Origin: CAWIJK01 sp963836375
GTDB lineage: Bacteria; Actinomycetota; Acidimicrobiia; Acidimicrobiales; RAAP-2
Length of the DNA stretch: 64,000 nt
NCBI GenBank assembly: GCA_963836375.1
Contig: CAWIJK010000002.1
Span: forward strand, 372,001 to 436,000
Direction of reading: 5' to 3'
Positions within the stretch are counted from its first letter, which is position 1; each line of letters opens with the position of its first letter. The notes under the pieces were generated by a model that was not told where the DNA came from, did no database searches, and saw only the letters and a program-made list of their open reading frames with translations. Positions 1-8,560 of this stretch are shown here, piece by piece. The translations under genes and the position numbers were made by a program.

Positions 1-1172
1 ATCGACGTGAGGGCGGAGGTCTCGGTGAGCCCGTAGCCGTTCCCCGCCTGTCCGACCGGGAAGTGCTCGCCGATGCGACGGACCAGGTCGGGAGGGGCCG
101 GCGCGCCGCCGTAGGAGACGGATCGGACCGACGAGGTGTCCCGGCTCGCCAGGGCCGGGCTGTCGAGCACCTCCATGACCATGGTGGGGACCCCGCCGAA
201 GGTGGTGATCCGCTCCCGTTCGATCAGTTCCAGGGCACGCTCGGGATCGAAGTGGTGCATCATCACGAGCTTCCCGCCGGCCGCCGTGTTGGTGATCATG
301 ACGGCGTGGCAGCCGGTGGCGTGGAAGAGGGGGACCGATAGCAGGGACGAGTTCTGCCCCCTGGCCGGTGTCGCCTCACCCCCGGGCCCGTGGCGGAGCC
401 GCTGTCGGGTGTTCACGAAGAACAGGTTCATCAGGTTCGTGCAGGTGTTCCGGTGGGTGCCCACGGCCCCCTTGGGTTTGCCGGTCGTGCCCGAGGTGTA
501 AAAGATCGTGGCGTCGTCGTCGGGGTCGATATCCACCTCGGGCGGGGTGGCCCCGGGATCGACCGTCCCGAGGACTTCGCCGAAGGGGATCTCGGTGCCG
601 GTGCTGGCCGGCGGCGGGTCGGGCACCCGGTGCTCGTCGGCCACCACCAGCGCCCGCAGGTCGCTCAGGGACCCGAGGTGGGGACCGATGCGCTCAGCCC
701 GCTCCCGGTCGACGAACGCCACCACCGAGCCTGAGTCGCCCAGCGCGTACTCGAGTTCTTCGCCGGTCCACCAGGCGTTGAGCGGGACGACGATGGCGCC
801 GGCCACGGCGGTGGCCCAAAAGGCCATGACCCATTCGGGCAGGTTGCGCATGGCGATGGCCACCCGGTCGCCCTGGGCCACCCCGAAGCGGTCCCTCAGT
901 CGCCGGGCCAGGGTGGCGGCGATCCGGTAGTGCTGCCCGAAGGTGGTGCGCTCGTCCTCGTAGACCAAGAAGTCGTCGTCGGCGTGGCCGAGGGAGAGAT
1001 CGAGCACCGTCCGCAACGAGGCGGGGGCGGACTTCCAGACCCGGGTCACAACGCCGCGGATCACGATCTCGTCCATCTCGAAGAGCTGTCCGGGCGCGGT
1101 CAGCTCGGCGTCGGCGTCGGCGACGGTCCGGGATGGTACGAGCCGGGCGGTCGGGTCGGCGTCGGCGGTCAC
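1..1172 (-). CDS. Acyl-CoA synthetase (AMP-forming), 3' end outside window
   Basis: Class I adenylate-forming enzyme that would activate a carboxylic or fatty acid to acyl-AMP and then acyl-CoA. The visible N-terminal ~390 residues carry the phosphate-binding loop YTSGTTGKPKG and the GYGLTET motif; the gene runs off the left edge before the C-terminal domain. The GTG start at 1172 overlaps the stop of orn (GTGA). It is chosen because conserved-looking residues (ELTAPGQ, FEMDE) precede the first in-frame ATG at 1076. The overlap implies cotranscription and translational coupling with orn. The family is clear; the substrate cannot be told from sequence. Confidence 0.9.
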   Translation of the reverse strand, partial: MTADADPTARLVPSRTVADADAELTAPGQLFEMDEIVIRGVVTRVWKSAPASLRTVLDLSLGHADDDFLVYEDERTTFGQHYRIAATLARRLRDRFGVAQGDRVAIAMRNLPEWVMAFWATAVAGAIVVPLNAWWTGEELEYALGDSGSVVAFVDRERAERIGPHLGSLSDLRALVVADEHRVPDPPPASTGTEIPFGEVLGTVDPGATPPEVDIDPDDDATIFYTSGTTGKPKGAVGTHRNTCTNLMNLFFVNTRQRLRHGPGGEATPARGQNSSLLSVPLFHATGCHAVMITNTAAGGKLVMMHHFDPERALELIERERITTFGGVPTMVMEVLDSPALASRDTSSVRSVSYGGAPAPPDLVRRIGEHFPVGQAGNGYGLTETSALTS

Positions 1173-1756
1173 GTCGCGCTCGTCGGTCCACCAGGGTCCG
1201 GCCCGGGCGGTTCCTTCGCCTTCGGGGGTTGGAAGATCGCGCCGCGGTAATAGGTCAGTTCGGCCACGCTCTCTTTGATGTCGTCCATCGCCCGGTGTGA
1301 GGTCTTCTTCGCCGGCGCCCCGGCCACCGCGTCGGGGTACCAACGACGGGCCAGCTCCTTTATGCTCGACACATCGACGGACCGGTAGTGGAGGTAGTTC
1401 TCGATCTCGGGCAGCTCGGCGGCCAGGAACCGGCGGTCGGTGCCGATCGAGTTCCCGGCCAGCGGCACCGAACCGGCGGACGGGAGATGCTGGCGGAGGA
1501 ACGCCATCGTCGCCTGTCCGGCCTCCTCGAGCGTCGTCGTGGACGCCTCGATGGCGGCCAGGAGCCCCGAACGGGTGTGCATGTCACGGACGAAGTCGTC
1601 CATGGCGGCCAGTTGCTCGGGGGTGGCCCGGACCACCAGGTCGGGGCCCTCGGCGACGACGGTCAGATCGTCGTCGGTCACCAGGGTGGCGATCTCGACG
1701 ATGGTGTGCCGGCCCGGGTCGAGGCCGGTCATCTCCAGGTCCATCCAGACGAGCAT
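1169..1756 (-). CDS. orn: Oligoribonuclease
   Basis: DEDDh 3'-5' exoribonuclease that degrades 2-5 nt RNAs (including pGpG) to mononucleotides in the cytoplasm. At 195 residues it has the usual family length. The exonuclease I motif with Asp6 and Glu8 (WMDLEMTGLD) opens the protein, a second Asp lies in NSIGTDRRF, and the final His/Asp pair is in HRAMDDI. The C-terminal ~15 residues are a Pro/Gly-rich tail. It is transcribed divergently from dut and overlaps the acyl-CoA synthetase downstream by 4 bases. Identification is firm. Confidence 0.95.
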   Translation of the reverse strand: MLVWMDLEMTGLDPGRHTIVEIATLVTDDDLTVVAEGPDLVVRATPEQLAAMDDFVRDMHTRSGLLAAIEASTTTLEEAGQATMAFLRQHLPSAGSVPLAGNSIGTDRRFLAAELPEIENYLHYRSVDVSSIKELARRWYPDAVAGAPAKKTSHRAMDDIKESVAELTYYRGAIFQPPKAKEPPGPDPGGPTSAT

Positions 1757-1828
1757 CGAACGATGCTACCGGCGCCCCGGCGGCGCCCGGCGGGGCGGAC
1801 CGGCCGGCCGGCCCACTATCGTCGCAGG

Positions 1829-2272
1829 GTGCTCGCGGTGCTGGTTCACCGGCTCGACCCGGACCTCCCGGTCCCGACCTATGCCCGGAGCGGCGACGCC
1901 GGCGCCGATCTCTACGCCCGAAACGACGTGAGGCTGCTGGCTCGTGGCGGGCGGGCCCTGGTGCCGACCGGGTTGATCGTGGCCATACCCCCCGGGCACG
2001 CCGGTTTCGTCCAGCCCCGCAGCGGTCTGGCGCTCCGCCACGGGGTCACCTGCCTCAACACCCCGGGGCTGATCGACCCCGGGTATCGCGGGGAGCTCTC
2101 GGTGCTGCTGGTCAACACCGACTCCGACGACGACTACGACATCCACCGCGGCGACCGGATCGCCCAACTGGTGATCCAGCGGGTCGAAGCGGCCGACTTC
2201 CGTGTCACCGAGCTAGCGGACCTCCCCGCTGCCCAGCGGGGGGACGGCGGTTTCGGGCACACCGGTCGCTGA
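1829..2272 (+). CDS. dut: dUTP diphosphatase (dUTPase)
   Basis: Trimeric dUTPase hydrolysing dUTP to dUMP and PPi, which limits uracil in DNA and supplies dUMP for dTMP synthesis. With GTG at 1829 the product is 147 residues, normal for the family; GTG at 1838 is an alternative. Motifs run in order: GDAGADLYA, PRSGLALRHGV, IDPGYRGEL, GDRIAQLVI and a C-terminal P-loop-like GDGGFGHTG, where the usual Ser is His. It is divergent from orn across about 70 bases and is followed 2 bases later by the wax ester synthase gene, so the two are probably cotranscribed. Confidence 0.93.
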   Translation: MLAVLVHRLDPDLPVPTYARSGDAGADLYARNDVRLLARGGRALVPTGLIVAIPPGHAGFVQPRSGLALRHGVTCLNTPGLIDPGYRGELSVLLVNTDSDDDYDIHRGDRIAQLVIQRVEAADFRVTELADLPAAQRGDGGFGHTGR

Positions 2273-2274
2273 GC

Positions 2275-3717
2275 ATGGAGCCGCTGCCGGGGATCGACGC
2301 CGCCTTCTTGGCCTTCGAGAACGGGCCGACCCGGCTCCACGTCGCCGCGGTACTCGTTCTGGACCCTCCGGAGGGTCGGCGCTCGTTGTTCTCACCCTCC
2401 ACCCGCTACGCCCAGATCCGCCGGGCCGTCGAACAGCGGCTTCATCTCGTTCCCCAGCTCCGCCAGCGCGCCGTCCGGGTGCCGCTCGGACTGCACCACC
2501 CCGTGTGGGTGGACGATCCCGAGTTCGAGCTGGACGACCACCTCCGGAGGGTGAGTCTCCCGGGGCCGGGCGGCAGCCGTGAACTCGACGACCTCGTCGC
2601 CGACGTGATGGGTCGGCCACTCGAACTCGACCGGCCGCTGTGGGAGATGGTGGTGGCCGAGGGGCTGGCCGGCGGCCGTCAGGCCGTCATCGCCAAGATG
2701 CACCATTCGATCCTCGACGGGGTGTCGGGCGCCTCGGTGCTGGCCGCCTTCTTAGATCTCGGCCCGCGTGGCCGACCTCTCCAGATGCCGGAGGAGCAGT
2801 GGGACCCTCCGCCCCTTCCGACCCAACCCGCCCTCCTCAAGTACGCGATCGGATCCCTCGTCCACCAACCCGAGGTCGCGGTCGGGGCGTTCCAACGGGG
2901 GGTGGATGCCCTGGTCGGGGTGGCTGAGCAGAACCGGCGGCTCCACGAGGAGGGGAGCCTCCCGCCCCCCGCCCCCTTCAGCGCCCCCCGCACGTCGATC
3001 AACGGGCACATCTCGTCGCGTCGGCGGTTCGCCACCACGTCGATGCCACTCGAAGACGTCGAACTCGTCCGCCGGACGTTCGGCACGACCGTCAACGACG
3101 TGATCCTCGCCGGCGTAGCTGGCGCCCTGCGTGCCCTGCTGGCGAAGCGGGGGGAGGAGCCCGACGGTTCATTGGTCGCCCTCGTTCCGGTCTCCACTCG
3201 GCACCAAGACGACCATGATGCGCTGGGCAATCAAGTTTCGGGGATGCTGGTTTCGCTGGCCACCCGCCTTGAGGACCCAGTCGAGCGGCTCCTGACGGTG
3301 TCGGCGGGGGCGGGTGTGGCCAAGGCCCAGCAGGGACTTACTGGGGGCCGCCTGGTCCAAGACCTTGCCCAAGTGGCCGCGCCGGCAATCACCTCACGGG
3401 CCGCTCGATGGGCCTCGGGTCTGCGGATCTTCGACCGGCTCCCGCCGCCGTTCAATGTCACGGTGTCGAGCGTCCCGGGTCCGGGCTTCAGCCTGTGGTG
3501 CGCCGGGAGCAGGGTGGTCGCCCTCCACCCCGTCGGGCCGGTGGCCGAGGGGGTCGGTCTGAACGTCACCGCCATGACCTACCACGGCCAGGTGTACTTC
3601 GGCCTGCTGGGATGCCGCCGGCTGGTCCCCGACGTGGCCGATCTGGCGATCTTGCTGGACGACGCCCTGGCCGAGCTGACGGCGGCGGCCCTCGACGCCC
3701 GAGGAGCCGTGGGGTAG
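2275..3717 (+). CDS. Wax ester synthase / diacylglycerol O-acyltransferase (WS/DGAT)
   Basis: Bifunctional acyltransferase that esterifies acyl-CoA to diacylglycerol or long-chain alcohols, forming the storage triacylglycerol or wax esters common in actinobacteria; membrane-associated. The 480-residue protein has the usual length. The catalytic HHxxxDG motif is HHSILDG at residues 143-149. The C-terminal half carries NDVILA and a VSSVPGP-like motif typical of the family. ATG at 2275 follows the dut stop by two bases, so translation is probably coupled to dut. The neighbourhood (acyl-CoA synthetase nearby) fits lipid storage, but substrates are inferred. Confidence 0.92.
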   Translation: MEPLPGIDAAFLAFENGPTRLHVAAVLVLDPPEGRRSLFSPSTRYAQIRRAVEQRLHLVPQLRQRAVRVPLGLHHPVWVDDPEFELDDHLRRVSLPGPGGSRELDDLVADVMGRPLELDRPLWEMVVAEGLAGGRQAVIAKMHHSILDGVSGASVLAAFLDLGPRGRPLQMPEEQWDPPPLPTQPALLKYAIGSLVHQPEVAVGAFQRGVDALVGVAEQNRRLHEEGSLPPPAPFSAPRTSINGHISSRRRFATTSMPLEDVELVRRTFGTTVNDVILAGVAGALRALLAKRGEEPDGSLVALVPVSTRHQDDHDALGNQVSGMLVSLATRLEDPVERLLTVSAGAGVAKAQQGLTGGRLVQDLAQVAAPAITSRAARWASGLRIFDRLPPPFNVTVSSVPGPGFSLWCAGSRVVALHPVGPVAEGVGLNVTAMTYHGQVYFGLLGCRRLVPDVADLAILLDDALAELTAAALDARGAVG

Positions 3718-3788
3718 GGGTCCGCCGGGCCATCCGAACTGGGGTGGCCCCCGCCGGCCCGGAGCGTTGTATCCTTTGGGCCGGTTAC

Positions 3789-3864
3789 GCGGACGTGGCT
3801 CAGTTGGTAGAGCATCACCTTGCCAAGGTGAGGGTCGCGGGTTCGAATCCCGTCGTCCGCTCCA
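3789..3864 (+). tRNA. tRNA-Gly (GCC anticodon)
   Basis: A 76-base cloverleaf can be folded by hand: 7-bp acceptor stem GCGGACG/CGTCCGC, D-arm GCTC...GAGC, anticodon stem TCACC/GGTGA with loop TTGCCAA (anticodon GCC), T-arm GCGGG TTCGAAT CCCGT, discriminator T and an encoded CCA. The accessory region begins directly after its 3' end, a common integration site for mobile DNA. Confidence 0.96.
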
Positions 3865-3962
3865 GTGTGATGTGGAAGAGAGAGGCGGGACCGCGAAACG
3901 GCGCCGAAACCGGCTCATCGGATTCTGGCGGGGTCGCGCCCTGACCAGGATCACCCAGACGC

Positions 3963-4017
3963 GACGAAGGTGCTTCAAGCTTGAGGTGTGAGCCAAAAAA
4001 CAAGAAGCACCTTCGTC
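3963..4017. promoter_or_regulatory. 14-bp inverted repeat around the transposase start
   Basis: GACGAAGGTGCTTC (3963-3976) is perfectly repeated in inverted orientation at 4004-4017, with 27 bases between. The loop holds the GAGG-like ribosome binding site and the GTG start of the transposase at 3988; the right arm lies within codons 6-10. In mRNA this could form a hairpin displaying or sequestering the start. A role in limiting transposase translation is an inference. Confidence 0.5.
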
Positions 4018-5313
4018 CTCACTGACCCTAGTGAGATCCTCCAGGCCCTGGTGGGCCTCAAAGACGTCCGGGTCCTGCACTACGAGCGCCGGGGCCCCGA
4101 CGTCGAGCTGATGATCGAGCAGGTCCTCGGGCGACGTCCGGTGTCCCAGCCGTGCCGGGAACGGGCCCAGGTCAAGGACCGCCCGGTCGTGCGCTACGTC
4201 GACCTGCCCGTCTACGGCACGCCGATGCGCCTGGCTGGAAGAAGCACCGGATGCGCTGTGTCGAACCGGCGCTGTCCCAAGACGACCTGGGTGCTCGTCC
4301 GACCACCGCATCGCGGCCAAGAACTGCCTGCTCACCACCAGGGCGGCCAAGTGGGCGACGGTCCAGGTCGGCGACGGGCGGACCGTCTCAGAGGTGGCCG
4401 CCGAGCTCGCCTGTGACTGGCACACCGTCAACGACGCCGTGACCACCTATGGCGAGGCCCTGCTCGAGGCGGACCGCAAGCGGCTGAACAAGACGACGCG
4501 CCATCGGGCTCGACGAGACCTCCTTCGTGCGACTCGGCGCAGAGCAGCCACACCGACTACGCCACCACGGTGGCCGACGTGGAGAACCACCAGATCATCG
4601 ACATCCTGCCGACCCGCAACTACGTCGACGTGGCCGGCTGGATCGACAAACAGCCGCAGGCCTGGAAGGAGCGGATCCGCTTCGGCGCCCTCGACATGTC
4701 GGCCACCTATGCCGCGGTGTACTCGGTCGTCTTGCCCAAGGCCGCCCAGGTGGTCGACCCCTTCCACGTCGTCTCGCTGGCCAACCGCTGCCTCGACGCC
4801 GTCCGCCGCCGGGTGCAGACCGAGCAGACTCGGGCACCGGGGCCGACGAGACGACCCGCTCTATCGGGCCCGCCGGGTCCTGCTCATGAGGCGAAGAGAA
4901 GCTCGACGACGAAGCCGCCGAGCGCCTGGCGTCACTGCTCGAGCTCGGCGACCCGAACGCCGAGGTGGCCATCGCCTACCGGGTCAAGGAGCGGCTCCGT
5001 GACTTCTACGCTGCACCGACCCCGACGAGGCCGCGGCGATGCTCGAAGAGCTCCAAGCGCCACTGCCTGAAGCGGGCCATGCCGCCCGAGATCCAAAGGC
5101 TCGGACGGACGCATCGAGAGTGGTTCGACAAGATCTGCAACTACCACCTGGCCCGGGTGACGCAACGGGCCCACCGAGGCGCTCAACAACCTGATCAAGC
5201 GCATCAAGCGGATCGGCTTCGGGTTCCGCAACTTCGAGAACTACCGGATCCGAGCCCTGCTCTACGCCGGCAAGCCGAACTGGCGGGTGCTGGGCTCGAT
5301 CGTCGTCCGATGA
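3988..5313 (+). pseudogene. ISL3-family transposase, multiply frameshifted
   Basis: Translation in shifting frames reconstructs a nearly complete ISL3 (DDE) transposase: N-terminal region with remnants of a Cys zinc motif, VVRYVDLPVYGTP, a helix-turn-helix stretch around 4390-4440 (VAAELACDWHTVND), the first catalytic Asp in IGLDETSF near 4505, ALDMS near 4690, a PFHVVSLANRCLD segment, and the final Glu in GPTEALNNLIKRIK near 5180, ending VLGSIVVR at the TGA 5311-5313. At least eight single-base shifts are needed, for example near 4130, 4240, 4310, 4500, 4540, 4830, 4900, 5020 and 5160. The gene cannot give a functional protein as sequenced. The rest of the window has very few such errors, so true decay is likelier than poor sequence, though a local assembly problem is possible. 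Confidence 0.88.
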
Positions 5314-5575
5314 GCAGGCAGACCCCGCCAGAATCCGAGCCGAAACCGCCGCGCAGGGCCGGGCACCGCGGACCGACCCGCCAGGCGGCGAGGGACCCGG
5401 GAGCCAGGGCCGCCGGGCACCAGAGCCACAGGGCACCGGGCACCCCGGGCCGCAGCCGGCCGACCGCCGGGCGCCGAGGGACGAGCACCAGGGCCGGGCA
5501 CACAGCGCCGCCGGGCCGCCGGGCCCCCGGCCGCCGGGCGCCACCCGAACGGGGGCACGGGGCGCCGGAGGAGGG

Positions 5576-6154
5576 GGGGGCTCAGCCCGATGGCCTCCTC
5601 CAGTGGGAGAAGCACAGCATCCGGATCAAATGGAGCCAAGCCAAGTCCGGCAAATCGGATGAAATGTCCACACGGTGCGTCATAAGAGTCAGGAGGTCGG
5701 TCACCCCCTGACCACTCCCCAAGCCGTGGCCTGCGTTGCGTAGGGCCTGGATAACTGAACCGGCCTGACTCGTGCATCCACCTCTGACTCGCTACGGATC
5801 GAGGCGGCAGTATCTCGAAACCCATTTCTCAATCCAGTCAGTGCAGACAAAGCCTTTTCGCAGCGAGGAAGAACAACCCGACCAACACTGATGGGGTTAT
5901 CCCCAGCGGCGTGTAATTGATTGCACTGACAGTGTCGGATGCAGAGGCTAAAGGCTCGGCCGAGGGAAGCTCCCGGTGACGGCGGTTGGTTGATTCACTA
6001 CGCCTTCTGCCGCATCACCAATGCAATATGGCATCGGCCCCTTGATGATGGCGAGGCCTATTCTCGATCGATGGACTGACCCAAGCATGGCAGCCAGGAA
6101 GACGGCGATCTCACCCCGGTTTCGCCAGGCCCACCCGCTTAAGTTCCCCACCGA
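5576..6154. other. Intergenic stretch without a convincing gene
   Basis: After the IS and the repeat arm the sequence falls in GC and no reading frame shows family similarity or a good start context. A 67-codon minus-strand frame at 5948-6151 has a hydrophobic segment but no ribosome binding site I would trust. The stretch is best read as decayed accessory DNA. Confidence 0.4.
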
Positions 6155-6340
6155 GTGGGAAGCCCATTGGCACTCACCGGGCTCAAGATTCTCGTCGGTC
6201 TCACAATCCTCGATGCTCAGTCATCATCCGATTCTGATGATCAGAACCAACGCTGGCAGATTCTTACGGTGAAGGATGGACTAATCGTCGACATTCGAGG
6301 TTTCGAAGAGCGGGCTACCGCCGTTTCCCGCATGGAATGA
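6155..6340 (+). pseudogene. Relic of a SnoaL-like (NTF2-fold) protein, C-terminal part
   Basis: The last ~30 codons read RWQILTVKDGLIVDIRGFEE, which matches the final strands of SnoaL-like/nuclear transport factor 2 fold proteins, where a (V/I)LTVRDGKIV-type strand is followed by a short acidic helix. The preceding N-terminal half of the domain (about 80-100 residues) is not recognisable in any frame upstream, and no start with a ribosome binding site is visible. I read it as a 3' gene remnant rather than a working small gene. Confidence 0.45.
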
Positions 6341-6377
6341 GTCCCCATCCCGGTAATATCGGGTTTCGGCGTCGTGG

Positions 6378-6731
6378 CTAAGGCCGCTGATCTCTGGCCT
6401 CTTGGGCCAATCGGGATGCGAGCTGTCGTGAAATGTTGAGCGCCCGCCCAACTTCGCTGATCGATGATCCCTGCTCCAGAGCGAGATCAAATAGGGCCAA
6501 CCTCATTTGATGGCGGGCTTCCTCGAAGCCTGCGATTGCACCGGTCATCTGCTGGCGCAGCGTGGGTTTGGTCGACTCCAGGACCGCATCAACTGCCATC
6601 TCGCCAGCTTCGATACGCCTCGCTATCTCGATCATTGCTCCCTCAAAGTTCCGAACGCTTGATCTCATGACCTCGCCACACTCGACAAGCTTCGCAACCT
6701 CGTGGGAGAAGCGGTCAATCTCTTTGGACAT
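6378..6731 (-). CDS. Small helical protein with C-terminal helix-turn-helix
   Basis: 117 residues, not assigned to a named family. The composition suggests mostly helices (residues 1-85) followed by SISEVGRALNISRQLASRLAQEA at about 90-112, which has the spacing of a helix-turn-helix: a helix, the turn ALNIS, then a recognition-like helix RQLASRLAQEA. A DNA-binding role is inferred from that segment. It stands alone on the minus strand in the accessory region, with base composition less GC-rich than the flanking chromosome. Confidence 0.65.
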   Translation of the reverse strand: MSKEIDRFSHEVAKLVECGEVMRSSVRNFEGAMIEIARRIEAGEMAVDAVLESTKPTLRQQMTGAIAGFEEARHQMRLALFDLALEQGSSISEVGRALNISRQLASRLAQEARDQRP

Positions 6732-6880
6732 CGTGGAAGCGTAGTGCGGACCAGCGGGGCTTCCTGGGGATTCTCCCGGTAATCGGACCGCCGGATGGGG
6801 ATTCCTCTACCCACTCGGCGTTCATAGACGCTTCAGGGGTATCCGTCTGGCAGCGAAGATCCACGGGGAGCTTTTGCCCG

Positions 6881-7114
6881 TCAGTCCCCGTCGGATGATG
6901 TTCGAGGCTCAACTCGGATCGGCCACACCCGGACTGGCTCGCCGTACCGATCCTCGTCGTAGATCCTCCCGCACCTTGTGCATTGCCAGGCCGATTTGTG
7001 CTCTTCGTCCCAAACCTCGTCGTAGTACGTGCCTTCGGGCGCTGCGATCGTTGGCGCCTCGCATCCCGCCGGGCATGGATCTCCGGTCATCTGGGTCGGT
7101 TCGTCGTCAACCAC
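6881..7114 (-). CDS. Small zinc-ribbon-like hypothetical protein
   Basis: 77 residues, no family recognised. Four Cys occur as CPAGC near residue 14-18 and CTRCG near residue 45-48, spaced like a zinc ribbon; the rest is acidic (DEVWDEEHK, YDEDRYGEP). It could be a metal-stabilised accessory protein. Support is moderate: amino acid composition is sensible and the Cys pairs are regular, but the ribosome binding site is not clear. Confidence 0.5.
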   Translation of the reverse strand: MVDDEPTQMTGDPCPAGCEAPTIAAPEGTYYDEVWDEEHKSAWQCTRCGRIYDEDRYGEPVRVWPIRVEPRTSSDGD

Positions 7115-7340
7115 AAGGGCTTCTCCCAGGGGCGATCCGGGCCGAGCGGGACCGGGTGGCTTTGGCCTGCTCGATCCTGATGTAATCAGTTATCAAATGC
7201 GAACCGGCCCTAATCCAATCCTTCAGCCCCTACCCCGGCGGTTCGGAACAGGAGTCGCCGCCGGAACTCGGCTTTTTCGACGGCGGCTACTGATCTGTAA
7301 CGAGAGAGTTACGATGAGGGGAAGCTGATTCGGAGGTCAA

Positions 7341-7718
7341 ATGAGCACCCATCGACGGCTGAAGAAACAGGCCAGCGCTCTTCTCGCTGAACTGGGGCAC
7401 GACCCTGATGAGGTCGCCGAGTCTTTGCACGGATTCGGTGTTCAAGGCGTTCCAAAGAGCAATCGAGGTTGTGCGGTGGCGCTGTACTTGGGCGCCTTGA
7501 TGGGGCCCGATCCGTGTGTTCGCTCAGTTGCCGTCGGGCACTGCATGGTGCTTGTCAATACGGCAGCCCCGCCCGATTTCCGTCCCGCTGGCTGGCTGTT
7601 CGTCCAACTTCCGAAGCCAGTACGGCGATTTGTCGCCGCATTCGACGATCAGCAATACCCCATGATCACTCGGCAGAAGGTGGTCAGACCGGAGCCTTCG
7701 GTAACGGTATTTCGGTAG
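7341..7718 (+). CDS. Hypothetical protein, 125 residues
   Basis: No family recognised. The ATG at 7341 is preceded by a strong ribosome binding site (CGGAGGT, about 6 bases upstream). The N-terminus is basic and helical (RRLKKQASALLAELG); the middle has a hydrophobic stretch (AVALYLGALMG) and the C-terminal half looks like alternating strands (GWLFVQLPKPVRRFVAAF). No signal peptide. It lies just before repeat copy B in the accessory region. Confidence 0.6.
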   Translation: MSTHRRLKKQASALLAELGHDPDEVAESLHGFGVQGVPKSNRGCAVALYLGALMGPDPCVRSVAVGHCMVLVNTAAPPDFRPAGWLFVQLPKPVRRFVAAFDDQQYPMITRQKVVRPEPSVTVFR

Positions 7719-7821
7719 TAACTCTGCCGGCGGCCTCCCGGGGTCCGTCGCCCCGCTGCGTGGTGGTCTTTGGGGTCGGTTCCGCGCCCTTCCCCTTCTT
7801 TCCCGCATTCACCGAGAGGGG

Positions 7822-8025
7822 AGAGAGAGGCGGGGCCGCAAAACGGCGCCGAAACCGCCGCGCAGGGCCGGGCACCACGGACCGACCCGCCAGGCGGCGA
7901 GGGACCCAGGCACCAGGGCCGCCGGGCACCAGAGCCGCAGGGCACCGGGCCAACCCAGACACCGGGTCGCGGGCCGCCCGGACGCCACCCGAACGGGGAG
8001 ACGGGGGCGACGGAGGGAGGGGCAT
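7822..8025 (+). repeat. Dispersed repeat, copy B (uninterrupted)
   Basis: Same element as the one split by the IS at 3912. It holds a single CCGAAACC octamer at 7849-7856 where copy A has the IS flanked by two. The end of this copy reads GGGGCATCTCCGAACCGG (about 8020-8037), and a related end occurs near 16365. A few bases downstream, at 8130-8155, the plus strand reads GGYYDPAT, an Rhs core signature, suggesting another eroded Rhs fragment in inverted orientation to the array that follows. Confidence 0.65.
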
Positions 8026-8285
8026 CTCCGAACCGGTGAACCGGGGCACTCCGTCGCGACGTTCGGGGACGCGCTTTCGGGGATGCTTCTCCGTGCAGCG
8101 AGGCGACAGATCAGCAGGTGTTCTTAGTAGGCGGCTACTACGACCCCGCGACAAGACGGGTCCCCCCGAGATGGACCAGGTGACTCCCATTCCCCACGAC
8201 ATCGTATCGGACGATGCCGACACGGATTCCGATGGCCTACGAACCTTCGGTTTGTAGCTAACGATTGCGTGAATGCGATTACTCG

Positions 8286-8540
8286 CTAACGCACTAGATG
8301 AACAAGTCCCGAGATAAAGAGCGCGAGTGAGATCACTGCGAAGAGTGCGCCACCGCCAATCTGTTGGACACGAGTCAGTTTCGGCGTCGAGCCCTTGAAT
8401 GATCTATTGAAAATCGGTATAAGCCAGACCCAGAGGATGGTGAATGAGAGGCATAGGACGCCGCCAAGCAACAATCCCCACCCACTTGTCGTTCCGCTTC
8501 CACGAAGTTCATCCAGAATAGGCAGCGCCATCACCATCAT
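8286..8540 (-). CDS. Two-helix membrane protein, candidate immunity protein of Rhs module 1
   Basis: 84 residues with two predicted transmembrane segments: GWGLLLGGVLCLSFTILWVW at about 20-40 and GGGALFAVISLALFISGLV at about 62-80, joined by a basic loop. It begins 20 bases after the stop of the Gly-rich Rhs tip, the position where polymorphic-toxin immunity genes sit. No family recognised. A membrane immunity protein suggests that the cognate toxin acts on the membrane, an inference from position and topology only. Confidence 0.6.
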   Translation of the reverse strand: MMVMALPILDELRGSGTTSGWGLLLGGVLCLSFTILWVWLIPIFNRSFKGSTPKLTRVQQIGGGALFAVISLALFISGLVHLVR

Positions 8541-8560
8541 TTCTCAGGAACAGTGGGCCA

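Larger units (their letters stand above)
3912..5339 (+). mobile_element. ISL3-family insertion sequence (degenerate)
   Basis: The left end GGCTCATCGGATTCTGG continues to GGGGTC at 3935; the right end read inward (5339 back to 5321) is CTCGGATTCTGGCGGGGTC, an imperfect terminal inverted repeat with a 3-base indel. The octamer CCGAAACC flanks both sides (3904-3911 and 5340-5347), an apparent 8-bp target duplication as expected for ISL3 elements. Copy B of the surrounding repeat carries one CCGAAACC at 7849-7856 and so acts as an empty site. Length is about 1.43 kb. The single transposase gene inside is broken by many frameshifts, so the element is probably dead. Confidence 0.85.
3876..5575 (+). 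repeat. Dispersed repeat, copy A, split by the IS element
   Basis: The left arm (about 3876-3911) and right arm (from 5348) together match copy B at about 7822-8025 in the same orientation. The arms share AGAGAGGCGGG, CGGCGCCGAAACC and, after the IS, CAGGGCCGGGCACC, CCAGGCGGCGAGGGACCC and CCACCCGAACGGGG. Copy A carries roughly 90 bases of extra GGGC/ACC-rich low-complexity sequence in its right arm. No coding capacity is evident. It probably served as the insertion target of the IS at 3912. Confidence 0.7.

Noticed and set aside
1076..1172. Apparent frameshift at the start of the acyl-CoA synthetase
   Set aside because: Recounting bases shows that GTG 1172 is in frame with the downstream motifs; the gene is intact there.
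5348..5560. GGGCACC-rich low-complexity tract as a possible coding Gly/Arg/Pro-rich protein
   Set aside because: Every frame is open through composition alone and the tract aligns with the non-coding repeat copy B.
5948..6151. 67-codon minus-strand frame with a hydrophobic segment
   Set aside because: No ribosome binding site, no family, and it overlaps a plus-strand SnoaL-type relic region; too weak to annotate.
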